From: Nitrosovibrio sp. Nv17 | Lineage (GTDB): Bacteria; Pseudomonadota; Gammaproteobacteria; Burkholderiales; Nitrosomonadaceae | DNA length: 64,000 nucleotides | Assembly (NCBI RefSeq): GCF_900119085.1 | Contig: NZ_FPIQ01000003.1 | Location: 1 to 64,000 of the forward strand | Reading direction: 5' to 3' | In this document: positions 15,586 through 25,266 of the stretch, one piece after another | How the letters are laid out: each line of letters starts with the position of its first letter | Numbering within the stretch: position 1 is the first letter of the stretch | Notes under the pieces: model-generated | The model's database searches: none | What the model was told of the DNA's origin: nothing | What the model saw: only the letters and a program-made list of their open reading frames with translations | Program-made: the position numbers and the translations under genes

Positions 15586-16700
15586 GATCTCTGCCGCAGC
15601 GACGATCGCGACCGGCCGCACGTACCGGGAAGCGGCATCGACAGGCGCACCGTGGTGCCCTTTCCCGGCGCTCCCTCCACGACCAGTTCGCCGTCGAGCA
15701 GCCCGGCGCGTTCCACCATCCCGCGTATGCCGAAGGAATCAGGTTTCTCGCGTCCTGTCGGCGTGATGCCGCATCCATCGTCGCGCACTTCCAGCACCAG
15801 CTCTGGCTGAGCGGATCCCGGCGGCTCCACCTGGTTCAACCGTACCGATACGTGCGAGGCATGCGCGTGCTTGGCGATGTTGGTCAGGGCTTCCTGCAGG
15901 ATGCGGAAGACGGAGACCATCGCATCCTGGTCCAGCTCGATATCCTGGTCGCCACAACGGACGTCGCAGGCAATACCCAGTCGCCTGCTGAACTCCCTGG
16001 CTTCCCATTCGATCGCCGCGACGATGCCGAAGTCCATGATGCCCGGGCGCAGGTCTCGCGATATGCGCCGTATCGAATCGATCGTGCGATTGATCAACTG
16101 CTCCACGGTACGAAGCTTTTCCAGCAGCAGCATGTCGTCATCGGCGATGTGGCGGGTGAGCCAATCCAGGTCGATCTTGATCGCGGTAAGATTGCCTCCG
16201 AGGTCGTCGTGGATTTCGCGGGCGATGCGGATGCGTTCATGCTCTCTCGCCGCAATGACGTGCAGCGAAACCTCCCGCAGGCGATCGTGGGATTGCCTGA
16301 GCCGGGTTTCCCGCTGCCTGCTCTGGGTGACATTGACGAGGATTCCCTCCCATATCACGCCCACGCCCGGTTCCCTGCGCGGACTGGCCCGCAGGCTTAC
16401 CCACTTCACGTCATGGAACGCCTCGATCCTCAGGCGTCCCTCCCAGCTCCAGGTACTCAGATGGATCGCCGACTGGCTGCGGGAGCGCCGCAGCGACTCC
16501 TGGTCTTCCTCCAGCACGAGGCTCATGAACAGACCCGGATTCGCCTGCAGGGTTTCGGCGGGAATGCCGAGCAGATTGAAGCACTGGTCGCTGACGAAGG
16601 GTATGCGATCCTGATCATCCTCGCTCCTCACATATTGGAACACCATGCCAGGGGCGTTGGCGACGATCTCCAGCGGCTGCAATCCCTCTTCTCCGCTCAA
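15582..16700 (-). CDS. Cytoplasmic PAS sensor histidine kinase (HisKA_3 type)
   Basis: This 372-residue kinase has an N-terminal PAS domain at about 10-125, a HisKA_3 dimerisation box with H164 (REIHDDLGGNLTAI) and a HATPase domain (FRILQEALTNIAKHAHA; VRDDGCGI; FGIRGMVERAG). There are no membrane segments, so it senses a cytoplasmic signal through PAS. The PAS has no obvious cofactor motif that I can name. It belongs to the NarX/DegS-like class and phosphorylates the coupled NarL-type regulator (ATGA overlap). Confidence 0.9.
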   Translation of the reverse strand: MSGEEGLQPLEIVANAPGMVFQYVRSEDDQDRIPFVSDQCFNLLGIPAETLQANPGLFMSLVLEEDQESLRRSRSQSAIHLSTWSWEGRLRIEAFHDVKWVSLRASPRREPGVGVIWEGILVNVTQSRQRETRLRQSHDRLREVSLHVIAAREHERIRIAREIHDDLGGNLTAIKIDLDWLTRHIADDDMLLLEKLRTVEQLINRTIDSIRRISRDLRPGIMDFGIVAAIEWEAREFSRRLGIACDVRCGDQDIELDQDAMVSVFRILQEALTNIAKHAHASHVSVRLNQVEPPGSAQPELVLEVRDDGCGITPTGREKPDSFGIRGMVERAGLLDGELVVEGAPGKGTTVRLSMPLPGTCGRSRSSLRQRS

Positions 16701-16867
16701 GGCTGGGCTCCTCGGGCTGCTCCCTCCGGAACGCCCTTGCTTTCCCTCCCGATCGATATCCGTACGCGCATCCGATCTCTCATCCTTGCATCAACTCCGG
16801 TGGAACCGATACCTCCCGCCACGAATGACGGAGCCGCCATCCCTGGCCTGCGCATCGATAGATATCT

Positions 16868-16885
16868 AATTATTAAATAATAATT
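16868..16885. repeat. AT-only palindrome after tamB
   Basis: AATTATTA-AA-TAATAATT is a perfect 8-bp-arm palindrome just downstream of the tamB stop and about 170 bp upstream of the sensor-kinase start. It could be part of the kinase promoter region. It lacks GC pairs, so it is a poor terminator. Confidence 0.3.
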
Positions 16886-16888
16886 CCC

Positions 16889-19800
16889 TCAGTCGAAGCG
16901 CAGAGTGTAGAGCACATCTATCGCGTTGTCGATACCCGCCCGGGTAACGATCGTGATCCTCGGCGTCAGGCTGTAGGTAAGCTTGGTGATCCCTGCTGCC
17001 GCAGTCAGCGCCTGTTCGTAGCTGATATAGGCACGGCTCGACAGGCGCTTGCCGACGGTGCCGATCTGACCGGCAAGCACATCCCCTCCGAGGGGTTGCG
17101 CCTGCCGTATGGAGATGTCATCCACGCCCAGTACCTGCGCGATCTTTTCCGTGACCCCGCCGGACTGGCTGCCGAGGATGGCATTGGCGGCGGTCAGCAG
17201 CAATGATGCATCGGCCTTTCCTTCCGGGGGGCGCCCCAGGGTGATCCAGGAAAGCTTTTCCAGGTCGGAGACAGCGGGGGTGGATACCAGCCGGACCACG
17301 GGCTGGCGCACGCTGCCGGTCACCTCGACACCGGCCTCCACCGGCAGCCCCTTGCGCACTGCCAGTACGTTCAGGCCCGGATCGTTCATCGCGCCCTGAA
17401 AATTCACGATGCCGCGCTCCACTGCCAGACGCTGCCCATAGGCCTCGAAACTGGCGTTGCGCGCAGTGATCGTACCGGTGGTCCGCAACGACTGGCCGGG
17501 TTCTCCACTGACGTGCAGCCGGCCGTCCAGCCGCCCCTCCAGGCCCGATGCCCGTATATAGAATTGCCTTCCAAGATCGAGTTCCACACCCAGCCTGATA
17601 CGCAGCGCCTTTCGTTCGGAGACTTCCCGCCCTGTCACGACGACGTCTTCCGCCAGTTGCGGGCGGCCACCCTGCGGCTGCGCGATCAGCCCGGCATCCG
17701 CCACGAGATTCCCGTCCAGGGTCAGGGCATTCCTGTCGAAACGGGCCCGCCCTTTTCCCGACAGGATGACCCATCGATCCGGCCGCTGCGAAACGGGAAG
17801 GCGCACCAGCGCGAATTCCAGATTGCCGTAGTCATCCCTGAAGTTCAGGGTGCCGGATGCCTGAAGGCTGCCGGGGCCGTCCGGCAGCGCCATCTCCCCC
17901 GAGATGCGGTCATCGGACGGACGGCTCCGTGGCGACGCCTCGCCAAATCCGCCGTATTCCCCCAGGAAAGCGGTAATTCCCGAAAACCGTGAAGTTGCCG
18001 TCTCAGCCGGCATGCCCGCGCCTCTGAGCAGGCGATCGGCCGGAGGCGGCGCATGCGGGGCGGCAAAACTCAGGACATCCATGTGTAGCGCCTCATCATC
18101 GAAGCGTGCCGCCAATCTGCCCTGCTCGAGCCGCACGCCCTGGTCCAGGAGTGCGAGGACCAGCCCATCGCCCTGAATCCGCCCTTTCAGCCGTGGCCTC
18201 CCCACGGTCCCCACCACATCCGCCTCCAGCAGGATACGCCCGCCACTTCTCAGATTGATGTCGACGAGCGGCCCCAGCCAGGAGGCATCCTCCATCTCCA
18301 GCGACAGCTGGCCATCGACAGGCGCGCCAGGCGGCAATACCCCATCGGCGCTCCCCTCCGCGGCCGAGCCCAGCGGCGCGGAAACTCGGGCGCGCATGGC
18401 GCCCAACTGCTCGCCCTGCACATCGAGCTGTGCGGTGACGCGTCCCTCCCCGGCGCGGGCGGAAAGCTGCAGGACCTGCAAGCCGAGGTGGCGGGAAGAC
18501 GCACTTCCGGGAAGCACCCAGTCCCCCTGCTCGCGCCCGACCTTGAGGCTGCCCACCAGCTGGGCCGCCGATGTCAGGCTCCAGTCTCCGCCCAGATGCA
18601 ACGCAGGGCCAGTTCCCTCCTCATCCGTCACAACCAGGTCGGCCAGGCGCAGACGCATACCGCTGAACATGCCGCGGCTGACCCAACGCCCAGGTTCCCA
18701 CGCTGTCTCGACGAGCTTCAGGCTGCCCCCGGCCACGGCGAATTCCGCCGCCCCGAGCGTGGCGCGCCGCTCCCCGATCTCCAGGGGGACGCTGCGCACC
18801 AGGCGCAACGGCAATCCACTCTCCACGCTGAGCTCCACGAGCGTCCCCGTCCATGCCGCAGGCTTTTCCGGCGGTTGCATCCCGCCCTCGGCCCGCAGGT
18901 TCAGGCGGCGGCCTTCCTGACGCACGATTGCCTGCAGCCGGTGCCGCGCCCGGCTGCCGTCTACGGTGAGGCGCAGCTCCTGGAGCCGGGTTCCCGTTGT
19001 TGTTGCATAGTCGGCTGCAGCCGCTTCCAGCGCCACAACATCCCCCTGCAGCCTGCCATCGGCCTGGAAATGCCGCAAGCGATGGCAGCCTGGAAAAACC
19101 AGCGTGTTCCCCTGCGCGCTGAAGACCACGTCCGGCCATACCCGCTCGCCCCCCGCAACCCGCCCTTTCAGGCTGGCGGCCACCGTCAGGGAACCGCCCA
19201 GTCCATATCCGATCTGCTCCAGCATGGGGGCCGTCAACGCCAATTGCAGGCGCTCGCCCTTGCGGCCCAGCTCTCCCTGCGCAGACAGGTGGTTGACGCC
19301 CACCCGGAGATCCACCTTCCCCGAAGCCTGCGCCGCCGCAAGGGTCTCGCCAGAAAATCCGATCCTTCCCTCCCCTCGCACAGGCTGCCCGGCCACCCAA
19401 TTGCCGCGCACGTCGAAGCGCATCGTGCCGGACAGCCGCGGCACCCGCTCGCCTCGCAATTCGAGTGTCGCGTCGAGACGGGTGGGTGGTACCCGCGCAA
19501 ATGCCGACAGATCGAACTGCCGCAGTCCGCCCTCGAACGCAAAGGATTGGCGCCCATCGAGCTCCAGCACGCCGTGGCCGGTCAGTGTCGACGCGCCATG
19601 ACCGAGTCGCAGACTGCTCAGCGCCAGCGTATCGCCCGTCCTTTCCGCCATGAGGTCGATCCCCAGCGCCTGGTCCCGAAGCGCCAGCGATGCCCGCTGG
19701 GCATGAGCATCCCCTTCCAGCCTCATGACCCCGCTCAGGCGGGCCGCATGCAGACGGCTATCCAGGGTGGCGGGGTCGATCCGGTCGAGCGCCAAGTCTG

Positions 19801-20923
19801 CCAGGGCCTGATCGACGCCTCGCAGCCACGCCACGTCCCCGGAGATCCGGCCTCCCCCTTCAAAGGCGAGCACCAGTTCCCCCAGCCGCAGCGATTCCCC
19901 GGACAGCATGATGCGGGCGCGCATCCGTTGCAGCGGGAAGCCGCCGCGATCGAGCGGAGCCGCAGCCCGATTCTCCATCGTCATTCCACCTTCCAGCTGT
20001 CCGGGATGCGTCTCGTGCACATCGGCCTGGACTGCGAGGCTGGCGGCCGGCGCTCCCGGCCAGATCGCCCGCGGATCGAGATGACTGACCGACAACTGCA
20101 AGGCTGCGATCGGATGCGTTGCATATGGGCGCAACCTCGCCCTGCCGGCGGCGGCGAGATCCGTGTTCCGCTCCTCCATCTTCCAGTCGACGTCGAGTTG
20201 CTCCAGGCTGCCGGTAAAGTGGGCCATAAGCTGGATGTCGGGCGGCTGGGGCAAATGAGAAAACATCGTGCCCGGGCTGCCCCCCCCGAACCCGGCACGG
20301 ACGTCCAGCGCAAATGGCAGGGTACCCTGCAGTTCCCCGGATGCGGTCAGATTGCCTGATCCGATTCGGGCATCCAGACTGAATCGATGCCCGCGACCGT
20401 CGCTTGCAAGGACGGCCGCAAGGTCCATGGCCTCGAAATCCACCACGGCGGCCTCGGCCTGAAGCATGCGCAGCCTGCCGATGGCAAGCTGGCGCACCGA
20501 CAGCGCCAGCGGGAATTCCAGGCTGGAGGGCAGGGATGCCGCGGTGGAAGTGACAGGCGCAGCGATTTCAACGTCGCCCGCCGTGAGCGCGATGATCTCC
20601 AATCGCCCGTCCAACAGCGCATCCGCCTCCCAATCCAGGCGCACATCCCGCGCAACGATGCGCGTGTCCCCGCTCGCGAGGTATACGCTGCGCGCAGCGA
20701 GCGGGCCGGACAGGGTACCCTCCAATCCATCGAATCTCACGCCGCCGCCGGTCGCGATGGACAGGATCGCACCCAGCAGCACGAGCCCGGGGGCAGTAAG
20801 GAACAGCCAGGCCAGGATTCCGGGGAGCAGCACGATGAGCCATGCGGCCGATCCCCACCGCCGCTTCCCCGGCCGGGAGGATGGCGCGTCGCGCGGCACC
20901 TCTCCTGGATCAACAGGTATCAT
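16889..20923 (-). CDS. tamB: Translocation and assembly module subunit TamB
   Basis: This is a very long 1344-residue protein with one N-terminal membrane anchor (AAWLIVLLPGILAWLFLTAP, about 27-46) followed by repetitive beta-taco sequence and a C-terminal DUF490 domain (LGVDDISIRQAQPLGG through the final LYTLRFD). TamB bridges the periplasm and works with TamA in assembly of outer-membrane proteins and probably lipid transport. Length is in the usual range (about 1250-1400). It lies 37 bp downstream of tamA. Confidence 0.95.
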   Translation of the reverse strand: MIPVDPGEVPRDAPSSRPGKRRWGSAAWLIVLLPGILAWLFLTAPGLVLLGAILSIATGGGVRFDGLEGTLSGPLAARSVYLASGDTRIVARDVRLDWEADALLDGRLEIIALTAGDVEIAAPVTSTAASLPSSLEFPLALSVRQLAIGRLRMLQAEAAVVDFEAMDLAAVLASDGRGHRFSLDARIGSGNLTASGELQGTLPFALDVRAGFGGGSPGTMFSHLPQPPDIQLMAHFTGSLEQLDVDWKMEERNTDLAAAGRARLRPYATHPIAALQLSVSHLDPRAIWPGAPAASLAVQADVHETHPGQLEGGMTMENRAAAPLDRGGFPLQRMRARIMLSGESLRLGELVLAFEGGGRISGDVAWLRGVDQALADLALDRIDPATLDSRLHAARLSGVMRLEGDAHAQRASLALRDQALGIDLMAERTGDTLALSSLRLGHGASTLTGHGVLELDGRQSFAFEGGLRQFDLSAFARVPPTRLDATLELRGERVPRLSGTMRFDVRGNWVAGQPVRGEGRIGFSGETLAAAQASGKVDLRVGVNHLSAQGELGRKGERLQLALTAPMLEQIGYGLGGSLTVAASLKGRVAGGERVWPDVVFSAQGNTLVFPGCHRLRHFQADGRLQGDVVALEAAAADYATTTGTRLQELRLTVDGSRARHRLQAIVRQEGRRLNLRAEGGMQPPEKPAAWTGTLVELSVESGLPLRLVRSVPLEIGERRATLGAAEFAVAGGSLKLVETAWEPGRWVSRGMFSGMRLRLADLVVTDEEGTGPALHLGGDWSLTSAAQLVGSLKVGREQGDWVLPGSASSRHLGLQVLQLSARAGEGRVTAQLDVQGEQLGAMRARVSAPLGSAAEGSADGVLPPGAPVDGQLSLEMEDASWLGPLVDINLRSGGRILLEADVVGTVGRPRLKGRIQGDGLVLALLDQGVRLEQGRLAARFDDEALHMDVLSFAAPHAPPPADRLLRGAGMPAETATSRFSGITAFLGEYGGFGEASPRSRPSDDRISGEMALPDGPGSLQASGTLNFRDDYGNLEFALVRLPVSQRPDRWVILSGKGRARFDRNALTLDGNLVADAGLIAQPQGGRPQLAEDVVVTGREVSERKALRIRLGVELDLGRQFYIRASGLEGRLDGRLHVSGEPGQSLRTTGTITARNASFEAYGQRLAVERGIVNFQGAMNDPGLNVLAVRKGLPVEAGVEVTGSVRQPVVRLVSTPAVSDLEKLSWITLGRPPEGKADASLLLTAANAILGSQSGGVTEKIAQVLGVDDISIRQAQPLGGDVLAGQIGTVGKRLSSRAYISYEQALTAAAGITKLTYSLTPRITIVTRAGIDNAIDVLYTLRFD

Positions 20924-20960
20924 GGCAGCACATCATGGACGGCGGCGGAATGCGGCATGG

Positions 20961-22805
20961 TCAGAATGCCACTGCGATCGAGAAATGCAGCCGCAGCTTG
21001 CCGTCGCGATGACCACGCGCGAGGTCCAGCGCGAGCGGCCCCACCGGACTGCGCCAGCGAACCCCGCCGCCGTAGCCGACGACCGGATCGAGGTGGCGTA
21101 CGCCGTCGGCGGCATCCCCGGCATCGACGAATACCGCCGCGCCCCAGCCGGGTGTGATCCAATGGTTGTACTCCACGGTGCCCGTCGCCATCGCCGTTGC
21201 TCCCACCACCGCGCTCCCCTCCCTCACTCCCAGGCTCTGAAAGGCGTAGCCTCGCACGGACTGGATGCCCCCCGCGCGAAACAGGTACTCCTGGGGAATG
21301 CCGAAGCGGGATCCGGCGAAAGTGTAGCCGGCCTCGGCGCGCAGGAACAGCACGTGCCGCGAACCCACCGGATGCCAGTACTGGTGGCGAAAGTAGGTAC
21401 GCAAAAAACTCTGGTCTGACAGAACGTGCCTGCTGCCGCCGCCGACGCGTACCTCCACCATGCTGCCATCGCGCGGGAACAGAGGATCGTCCACCGAGCG
21501 GTAGCGCAGCTGTCCATCCAGAACCAGCGTCTCGTTGGTCTGTTGCAGGCCTCCCTTTGGATCCCGGTCTTCCCGTTGCCAGTTGACTCCGATCCGTGTT
21601 TCGGTATTTCCCAGGCGCTGATTCCGGTTCAGCACCACCTTCTCGCGCAGGGTCACAAGGTCCTGGATGGAGGTTCGGTCGACGATTGCGCCCAGGGAAT
21701 ACCACCTGCCTTCCCGGTTCACGACACCATCGACCGACACCGACAGCGATTGCCGCTTCTGCTCCAGTCGCAGGAGGCTGCCCAGTCGCAGCGCCCTGCC
21801 CAGGAAGTTGTGATTCGCATAGCTGGCTTCGCCACGCACACCGGTATTGGAACTGTAGCCCCCACCCAGCGAGACGCGCTGCGATTGCGCTTCCGAGAGC
21901 GCCACCTCGACCGGGACAGCCTGGTGCGCCGCTACGTCCGGTTCCACGCTGACCAGTGCCGAGCCGAACTGGATCAGGTTCTGAAGCCGCGCCTGGAAAG
22001 CCTGCAGCTGGTCACGGCGGTAAGGATCCCCAGCCTGGAAGGGAACCAGATTGTGTATCAGCTTCTGATCGTAGCGATCCAGACCCTTGATCACCACGGG
22101 CCCGTACCGAAAGGCTGGGCCCGAATCCACGGCGACCGACAGGCGCACGCGCGCCGACACGGGATCCACCTCTGCCCGGCTCTCGTCGATGACGGCGGCG
22201 ACGTAGTCATCCCGCGACACGCTCGAGATCAATGCCGCCTTGGCCTCTTCCCAGGCCCCCGAGCGAAAGGGGCTGCCGACCCCCAGGGACCATGCCGTTC
22301 GAAGGCTTTCGATGCGTGCGCGCCGCTCGGGTGTGTCGATGGCGAGATCTCCCTTGAAATCAATGCGCACTTCGGCGACCAGGGTGCGCACGCCCGGCTC
22401 GATCGTCAGCACCGGCACGGCGCCCGGCGCTGCATGGAGTGACAGGGACGGAGTGAAATAGCCTTCCGTCGCCAGAAGTTCGCCCATCTCCTGGCGTGCG
22501 CGGCGCATCAGCGCGGCACGGGCGATATCATCCGCGATCGGCTCCACGGGCAGCTGAAAATGGGTTTCGAGCAGGCCTTGCAAGGGTGGCGGTGCGGAAA
22601 TGATGACGGATGGCCCGTCGCCGGTTTCCGATCGATGCGGCATCGATGAGTCGGCGGCGCTGCCGCCCGGCATGCCACCTGCAAATATCAGAAGGAGCGG
22701 GAAAACCGCTCGCGAGATTCGTCGAACGATCAACTGGCCGGCGAAGGAGGGGGAGAAAGGGAATACATACCGGCAAACCCTATCGACGCACCGCTCGGGA
22801 TGCAT
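20961..22805 (-). CDS. tamA: Outer-membrane assembly protein TamA (Omp85 family)
   Basis: This protein of up to 614 residues has three POTRA-like segments at about 60-290 (FRYGPVVIKGLDRYDQKLIH is one) and a C-terminal 16-stranded Omp85 barrel (VRGYAFQSLGVREGSAVVGA; ending FSIAVAF with terminal Phe). It forms the outer-membrane half of the TAM complex with TamB. The start is unsure: the ATG at 22805 puts about 24 residues before the signal peptide, while a TTG at 22733 (LIVRRISRAVFPLLLIFAGG) would begin right at it. Confidence 0.92.
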   Translation of the reverse strand: MHPERCVDRVCRYVFPFSPSFAGQLIVRRISRAVFPLLLIFAGGMPGGSAADSSMPHRSETGDGPSVIISAPPPLQGLLETHFQLPVEPIADDIARAALMRRARQEMGELLATEGYFTPSLSLHAAPGAVPVLTIEPGVRTLVAEVRIDFKGDLAIDTPERRARIESLRTAWSLGVGSPFRSGAWEEAKAALISSVSRDDYVAAVIDESRAEVDPVSARVRLSVAVDSGPAFRYGPVVIKGLDRYDQKLIHNLVPFQAGDPYRRDQLQAFQARLQNLIQFGSALVSVEPDVAAHQAVPVEVALSEAQSQRVSLGGGYSSNTGVRGEASYANHNFLGRALRLGSLLRLEQKRQSLSVSVDGVVNREGRWYSLGAIVDRTSIQDLVTLREKVVLNRNQRLGNTETRIGVNWQREDRDPKGGLQQTNETLVLDGQLRYRSVDDPLFPRDGSMVEVRVGGGSRHVLSDQSFLRTYFRHQYWHPVGSRHVLFLRAEAGYTFAGSRFGIPQEYLFRAGGIQSVRGYAFQSLGVREGSAVVGATAMATGTVEYNHWITPGWGAAVFVDAGDAADGVRHLDPVVGYGGGVRWRSPVGPLALDLARGHRDGKLRLHFSIAVAF

Positions 22806-22908
22806 TCCCGGGAAGCGATCCGGAGCGCCCGGACTTGCGTGCTACCCACCTTCCCCGGATTCGCCGAGACGGAAACTCCCGTTCTACCTGTTGCGATCCA
22901 TCCGCCCT

Positions 22909-23688
22909 TCAGTGCGTCCCCTCGTCCGGAGAAGCGTCGTACATGTCCGGGTCCTCGTAGGCCTCGGGGGGCGGGTTGCCATCGTATATCAGATGCTTGC
23001 GCTGCTGCAGATAGGCATCACGCACGAACAGATAGGGCTCCACCGCCGCATCATCGCGCAGGCGCATGGGCCCCGACAGTCGGGCACGCTTGTCGACGGC
23101 ACCGAGAATCGTGAGCGGGACCGTGACAGGTGCGCTGATCATGTAGATTCCGGCGTAAAACAACCCGTTCGTCACCACGCTGAGCGGGATGTCGGGCACA
23201 TCGCGATTGCTGCTCGGCCCCAGCAGGGGAATGAAGTAGTAGGTCTTGGCATCGACGCCCCAGACTCCCAGCGTCTGTCCGAAATCCTCGTCATGCTGGA
23301 CCAGACCCATGGGCGTGGCCATGTCGAACAATCCTGCCAATCCGATGGTCGAGTTGACCGTGAAACGCAGCGTATCCTGGAAACCCTGGCGTACCTTGCC
23401 TTGCAGAAAGCTGTTGAGAATCACGTTGGGATACGCGAGGTTGTCGTAGAAATTCCCGATGATGCGCTGCAGACGCTCGGGAACGTTCTCGCTGTAGGCA
23501 TCCGCAACAGGCGCCACGATTTTCCGGTCGATCGTATCCGTGAAGGTGTAGGACTTGCGATTGATGTCCTCATAGGGATCGATCTGATCCGTGTGCGCAT
23601 TGCCATCATGGGGCTGCGTCGTCGCGCAGCCACCCAGTGATACCGCACACCATAGCATCACGGCAATCGCCGGATGGCCATCTCTCAT
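22909..23688 (-). CDS. mlaA: MlaA/VacJ lipoprotein
   Basis: The protein has 259 residues. A lipoprotein signal ends in the lipobox LGGC, followed by the VacJ domain (DPYEDINRKSYTFTDTIDRK, then GLFDMATPMGL and FGQTLGVWGV). MlaA extracts mislocalised phospholipids from the outer leaflet of the outer membrane. I use the ATG at 23688 (MRDGHPAIAVMLWCAVSLGG) because it gives a standard signal. The C-terminus carries a polar tail (PPEAYEDPDMYDASPDEG). It stands alone next to tamAB; other mla genes are not in the window. Confidence 0.93.
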   Translation of the reverse strand: MRDGHPAIAVMLWCAVSLGGCATTQPHDGNAHTDQIDPYEDINRKSYTFTDTIDRKIVAPVADAYSENVPERLQRIIGNFYDNLAYPNVILNSFLQGKVRQGFQDTLRFTVNSTIGLAGLFDMATPMGLVQHDEDFGQTLGVWGVDAKTYYFIPLLGPSSNRDVPDIPLSVVTNGLFYAGIYMISAPVTVPLTILGAVDKRARLSGPMRLRDDAAVEPYLFVRDAYLQQRKHLIYDGNPPPEAYEDPDMYDASPDEGTH

Positions 23689-23854
23689 GATCTGTAGGCA
23701 AATAGAGGAAAGGCGGAAAGCAAGGGATCGCCGTGCCCGCACAGGGTCATTATAAACGATCGGCGGGAGCGGAACACCACGAACATGGAATCGCCGCTTT
23801 CAGGCTTCCTGGCACACCTGTAAAGTTTTACAGCTACACACGGCGTTGACTTCA

Positions 23855-23942
23855 CGATACAATCACTTCCGAAACTGGGAAATCGTTTTCATTCCCTTTT
23901 TCATCTCCCTCTTGACAACCCGCCTCGCGCGGGTTCTTTTTT
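23855..23942 (+). ncRNA. Candidate small RNA ending in an intrinsic terminator
   Basis: A -10-like TACAAT lies at about 23855 with only a weak -35 upstream. About 75 nt later comes AACCCGC-ctcgc-GCGGGTT with a run of T (23917-23942). Between them the sequence is pyrimidine-rich, with CTCCC and CCCTTTTT stretches of the kind that pair with ribosome-binding sites. No plus-strand gene precedes the terminator, so it needs another explanation. The promoter is weak, so this is a tentative call; the terminator alone is solid. Confidence 0.3.
23917..23942 (+). terminator. Intrinsic terminator without an upstream gene
   Basis: A 7-bp GC-rich stem AACCCGC/GCGGGTT with a 5-nt loop is followed by TCTTTTTT. 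It is orientated for plus-strand transcripts, but the genes on both sides are on the minus strand. Confidence 0.75.
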
Positions 23943-24236
23943 GCCCATGGGAAACGCCGGCACGCCAATTTCATGACGCATTATCCCTCGCAAGCTCCGC
24001 ATGACTCTGTGCGATGGAATACACAAGCTATGCGACCCCGTGCCTCGATCTCCGGGATCGGTGGCCCGTCGATTTTCAGGGTGGCCAGAAAAATGGGAGG
24101 GATCCGAAAAGAATCGCGGGATGCGCGTGAAGCGGAACGCGCGCGAACAGCCCGATGAGGCGGGTGAGCGAAACGGTCAGCGGGAAATAATGGCCGGTTT
24201 ACCGGGCCTCCCGCACGGAAGCCCGGTGGAGGAGCG

Positions 24237-24683
24237 CTACTTGACCTGCAGCGTACCCTTCATGATGGCCGAATGACCGGGGAACGAACAGATGAACGTG
24301 TAGCCTTCGCCCGCCTTCAGCTTGCCTACATCAACCGTCGCCGTATCGCTCTCACCGCCGCCGATGATCTTGGTATGTGCAATCACGCGCGCGTCGCCGG
24401 ACTTGACGTATTGATTGTTCAGTCCCGCGGTGATCCCGTCCTTGATCACGCCCTGAATATCCGCGGTCTTGGCAAGCACCCAGTTGTGGCCCATCGACGT
24501 CTTCGGCATCTTGCCGACATGCTTCAGCTTCACCACGAACTGGCTGCAGCTTTGCGGCACGTCGATACTGCTCTTGTTGAACTTCATCGCATCATTGCTC
24601 TCGACTTCGATTTCGCAAGCCGCCAGCGCCGGTCCCGCCAGCATCGTCAATACCATCAGTCCCGCGAATTTACACTTTTTCAT
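24237..24683 (-). CDS. azu: Azurin (type 1 copper protein)
   Basis: The 148-residue precursor has a signal peptide (KKCKFAGLMVLTMLAGPALA, then cleavage before ACEIEV). The mature protein has the azurin disulfide cysteines (ACEIEV and QSCSQF), the copper-ligand His in MGHNWVLA and the C-terminal loop CSFPGHSAIMKG with Cys, His and Met ligands. It is a periplasmic one-electron carrier that can connect cytochrome complexes with oxidases or nitrite reductase. It stands alone, with ATAAAAGGAGAAAGAGC before the start, giving a strong RBS. Confidence 0.96.
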   Translation of the reverse strand: MKKCKFAGLMVLTMLAGPALAACEIEVESNDAMKFNKSSIDVPQSCSQFVVKLKHVGKMPKTSMGHNWVLAKTADIQGVIKDGITAGLNNQYVKSGDARVIAHTKIIGGGESDTATVDVGKLKAGEGYTFICSFPGHSAIMKGTLQVK

Positions 24684-25266
24684 GCTCTTTCTCCTTTTAT
24701 ATAAAAGACAGATTCATGCCAACAACCCCTTGCAGCGATGAAATTTTTTCCCATGACCGCCCGGAGGGTCGAGACGCCCGATGCAATGGAGTCCCGTCCA
24801 CCATGGTCGCCGCACGACCGGACTGCCATCCGAACCCGGTCTCATGCTCGCTCACGGTAAGCCGACTGGTACTTCTTTTTCGTAGCGAATTCCCGCTCCT
24901 GTCATGACCTGCGATTCGATAGTAGTGATTCCTATTTCCATAGTCAAGCCGGATATCCGGCTTCCATGAGCACGGCCTCCGACCCACCCCCTCCATATCC
25001 CGCATGATCGAAGCATACTTCCCGTATCGAATAACCATTATTGAAATAATGACTTGCCTCCAAAAATAGGGTGGCGAATCGAATTAACGTGTACCATGAC
25101 AGGGGTACGAATCCTGAGAGGGCATCCGTTTCCGGCCGGCCGATCCTGCAGGCCTTGCGCCTTCGCCGTGTGCAGCCGGAGGAAAACGAGGTCCGGACGG
25201 GCGTACCATTTCCGGATGAGATACACCTTCTCATCCTTCGATCGACCTTTCCATCGAGGAGGAATC
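24684..25266. other. Intergenic region between azurin and DUF4142 genes
   Basis: These 580 bp separate divergent genes and should contain both promoters. I see no credible gene. An AT-rich inverted repeat, CATTATT-GA-AATAATG, is at 25036-25051. Confidence 0.55.

Larger units (their letters stand above)
23689..24236. other. Intergenic region between mlaA and azurin
   Basis: This stretch of about 550 bp has no gene I can support. It holds an intrinsic terminator on the plus strand (23917-23942) and, near the azurin end, a hairpin ACCGGGC/GCCCGGT (24201-24227) that could end the azurin transcript, though it lacks a good T run. Confidence 0.6.

Noticed and set aside
25036-25051. AT-rich palindrome CATTATT-GA-AATAATG
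   Set aside because: Short and 215 bp before the next gene; such palindromes can occur by chance in AT-rich spacers.
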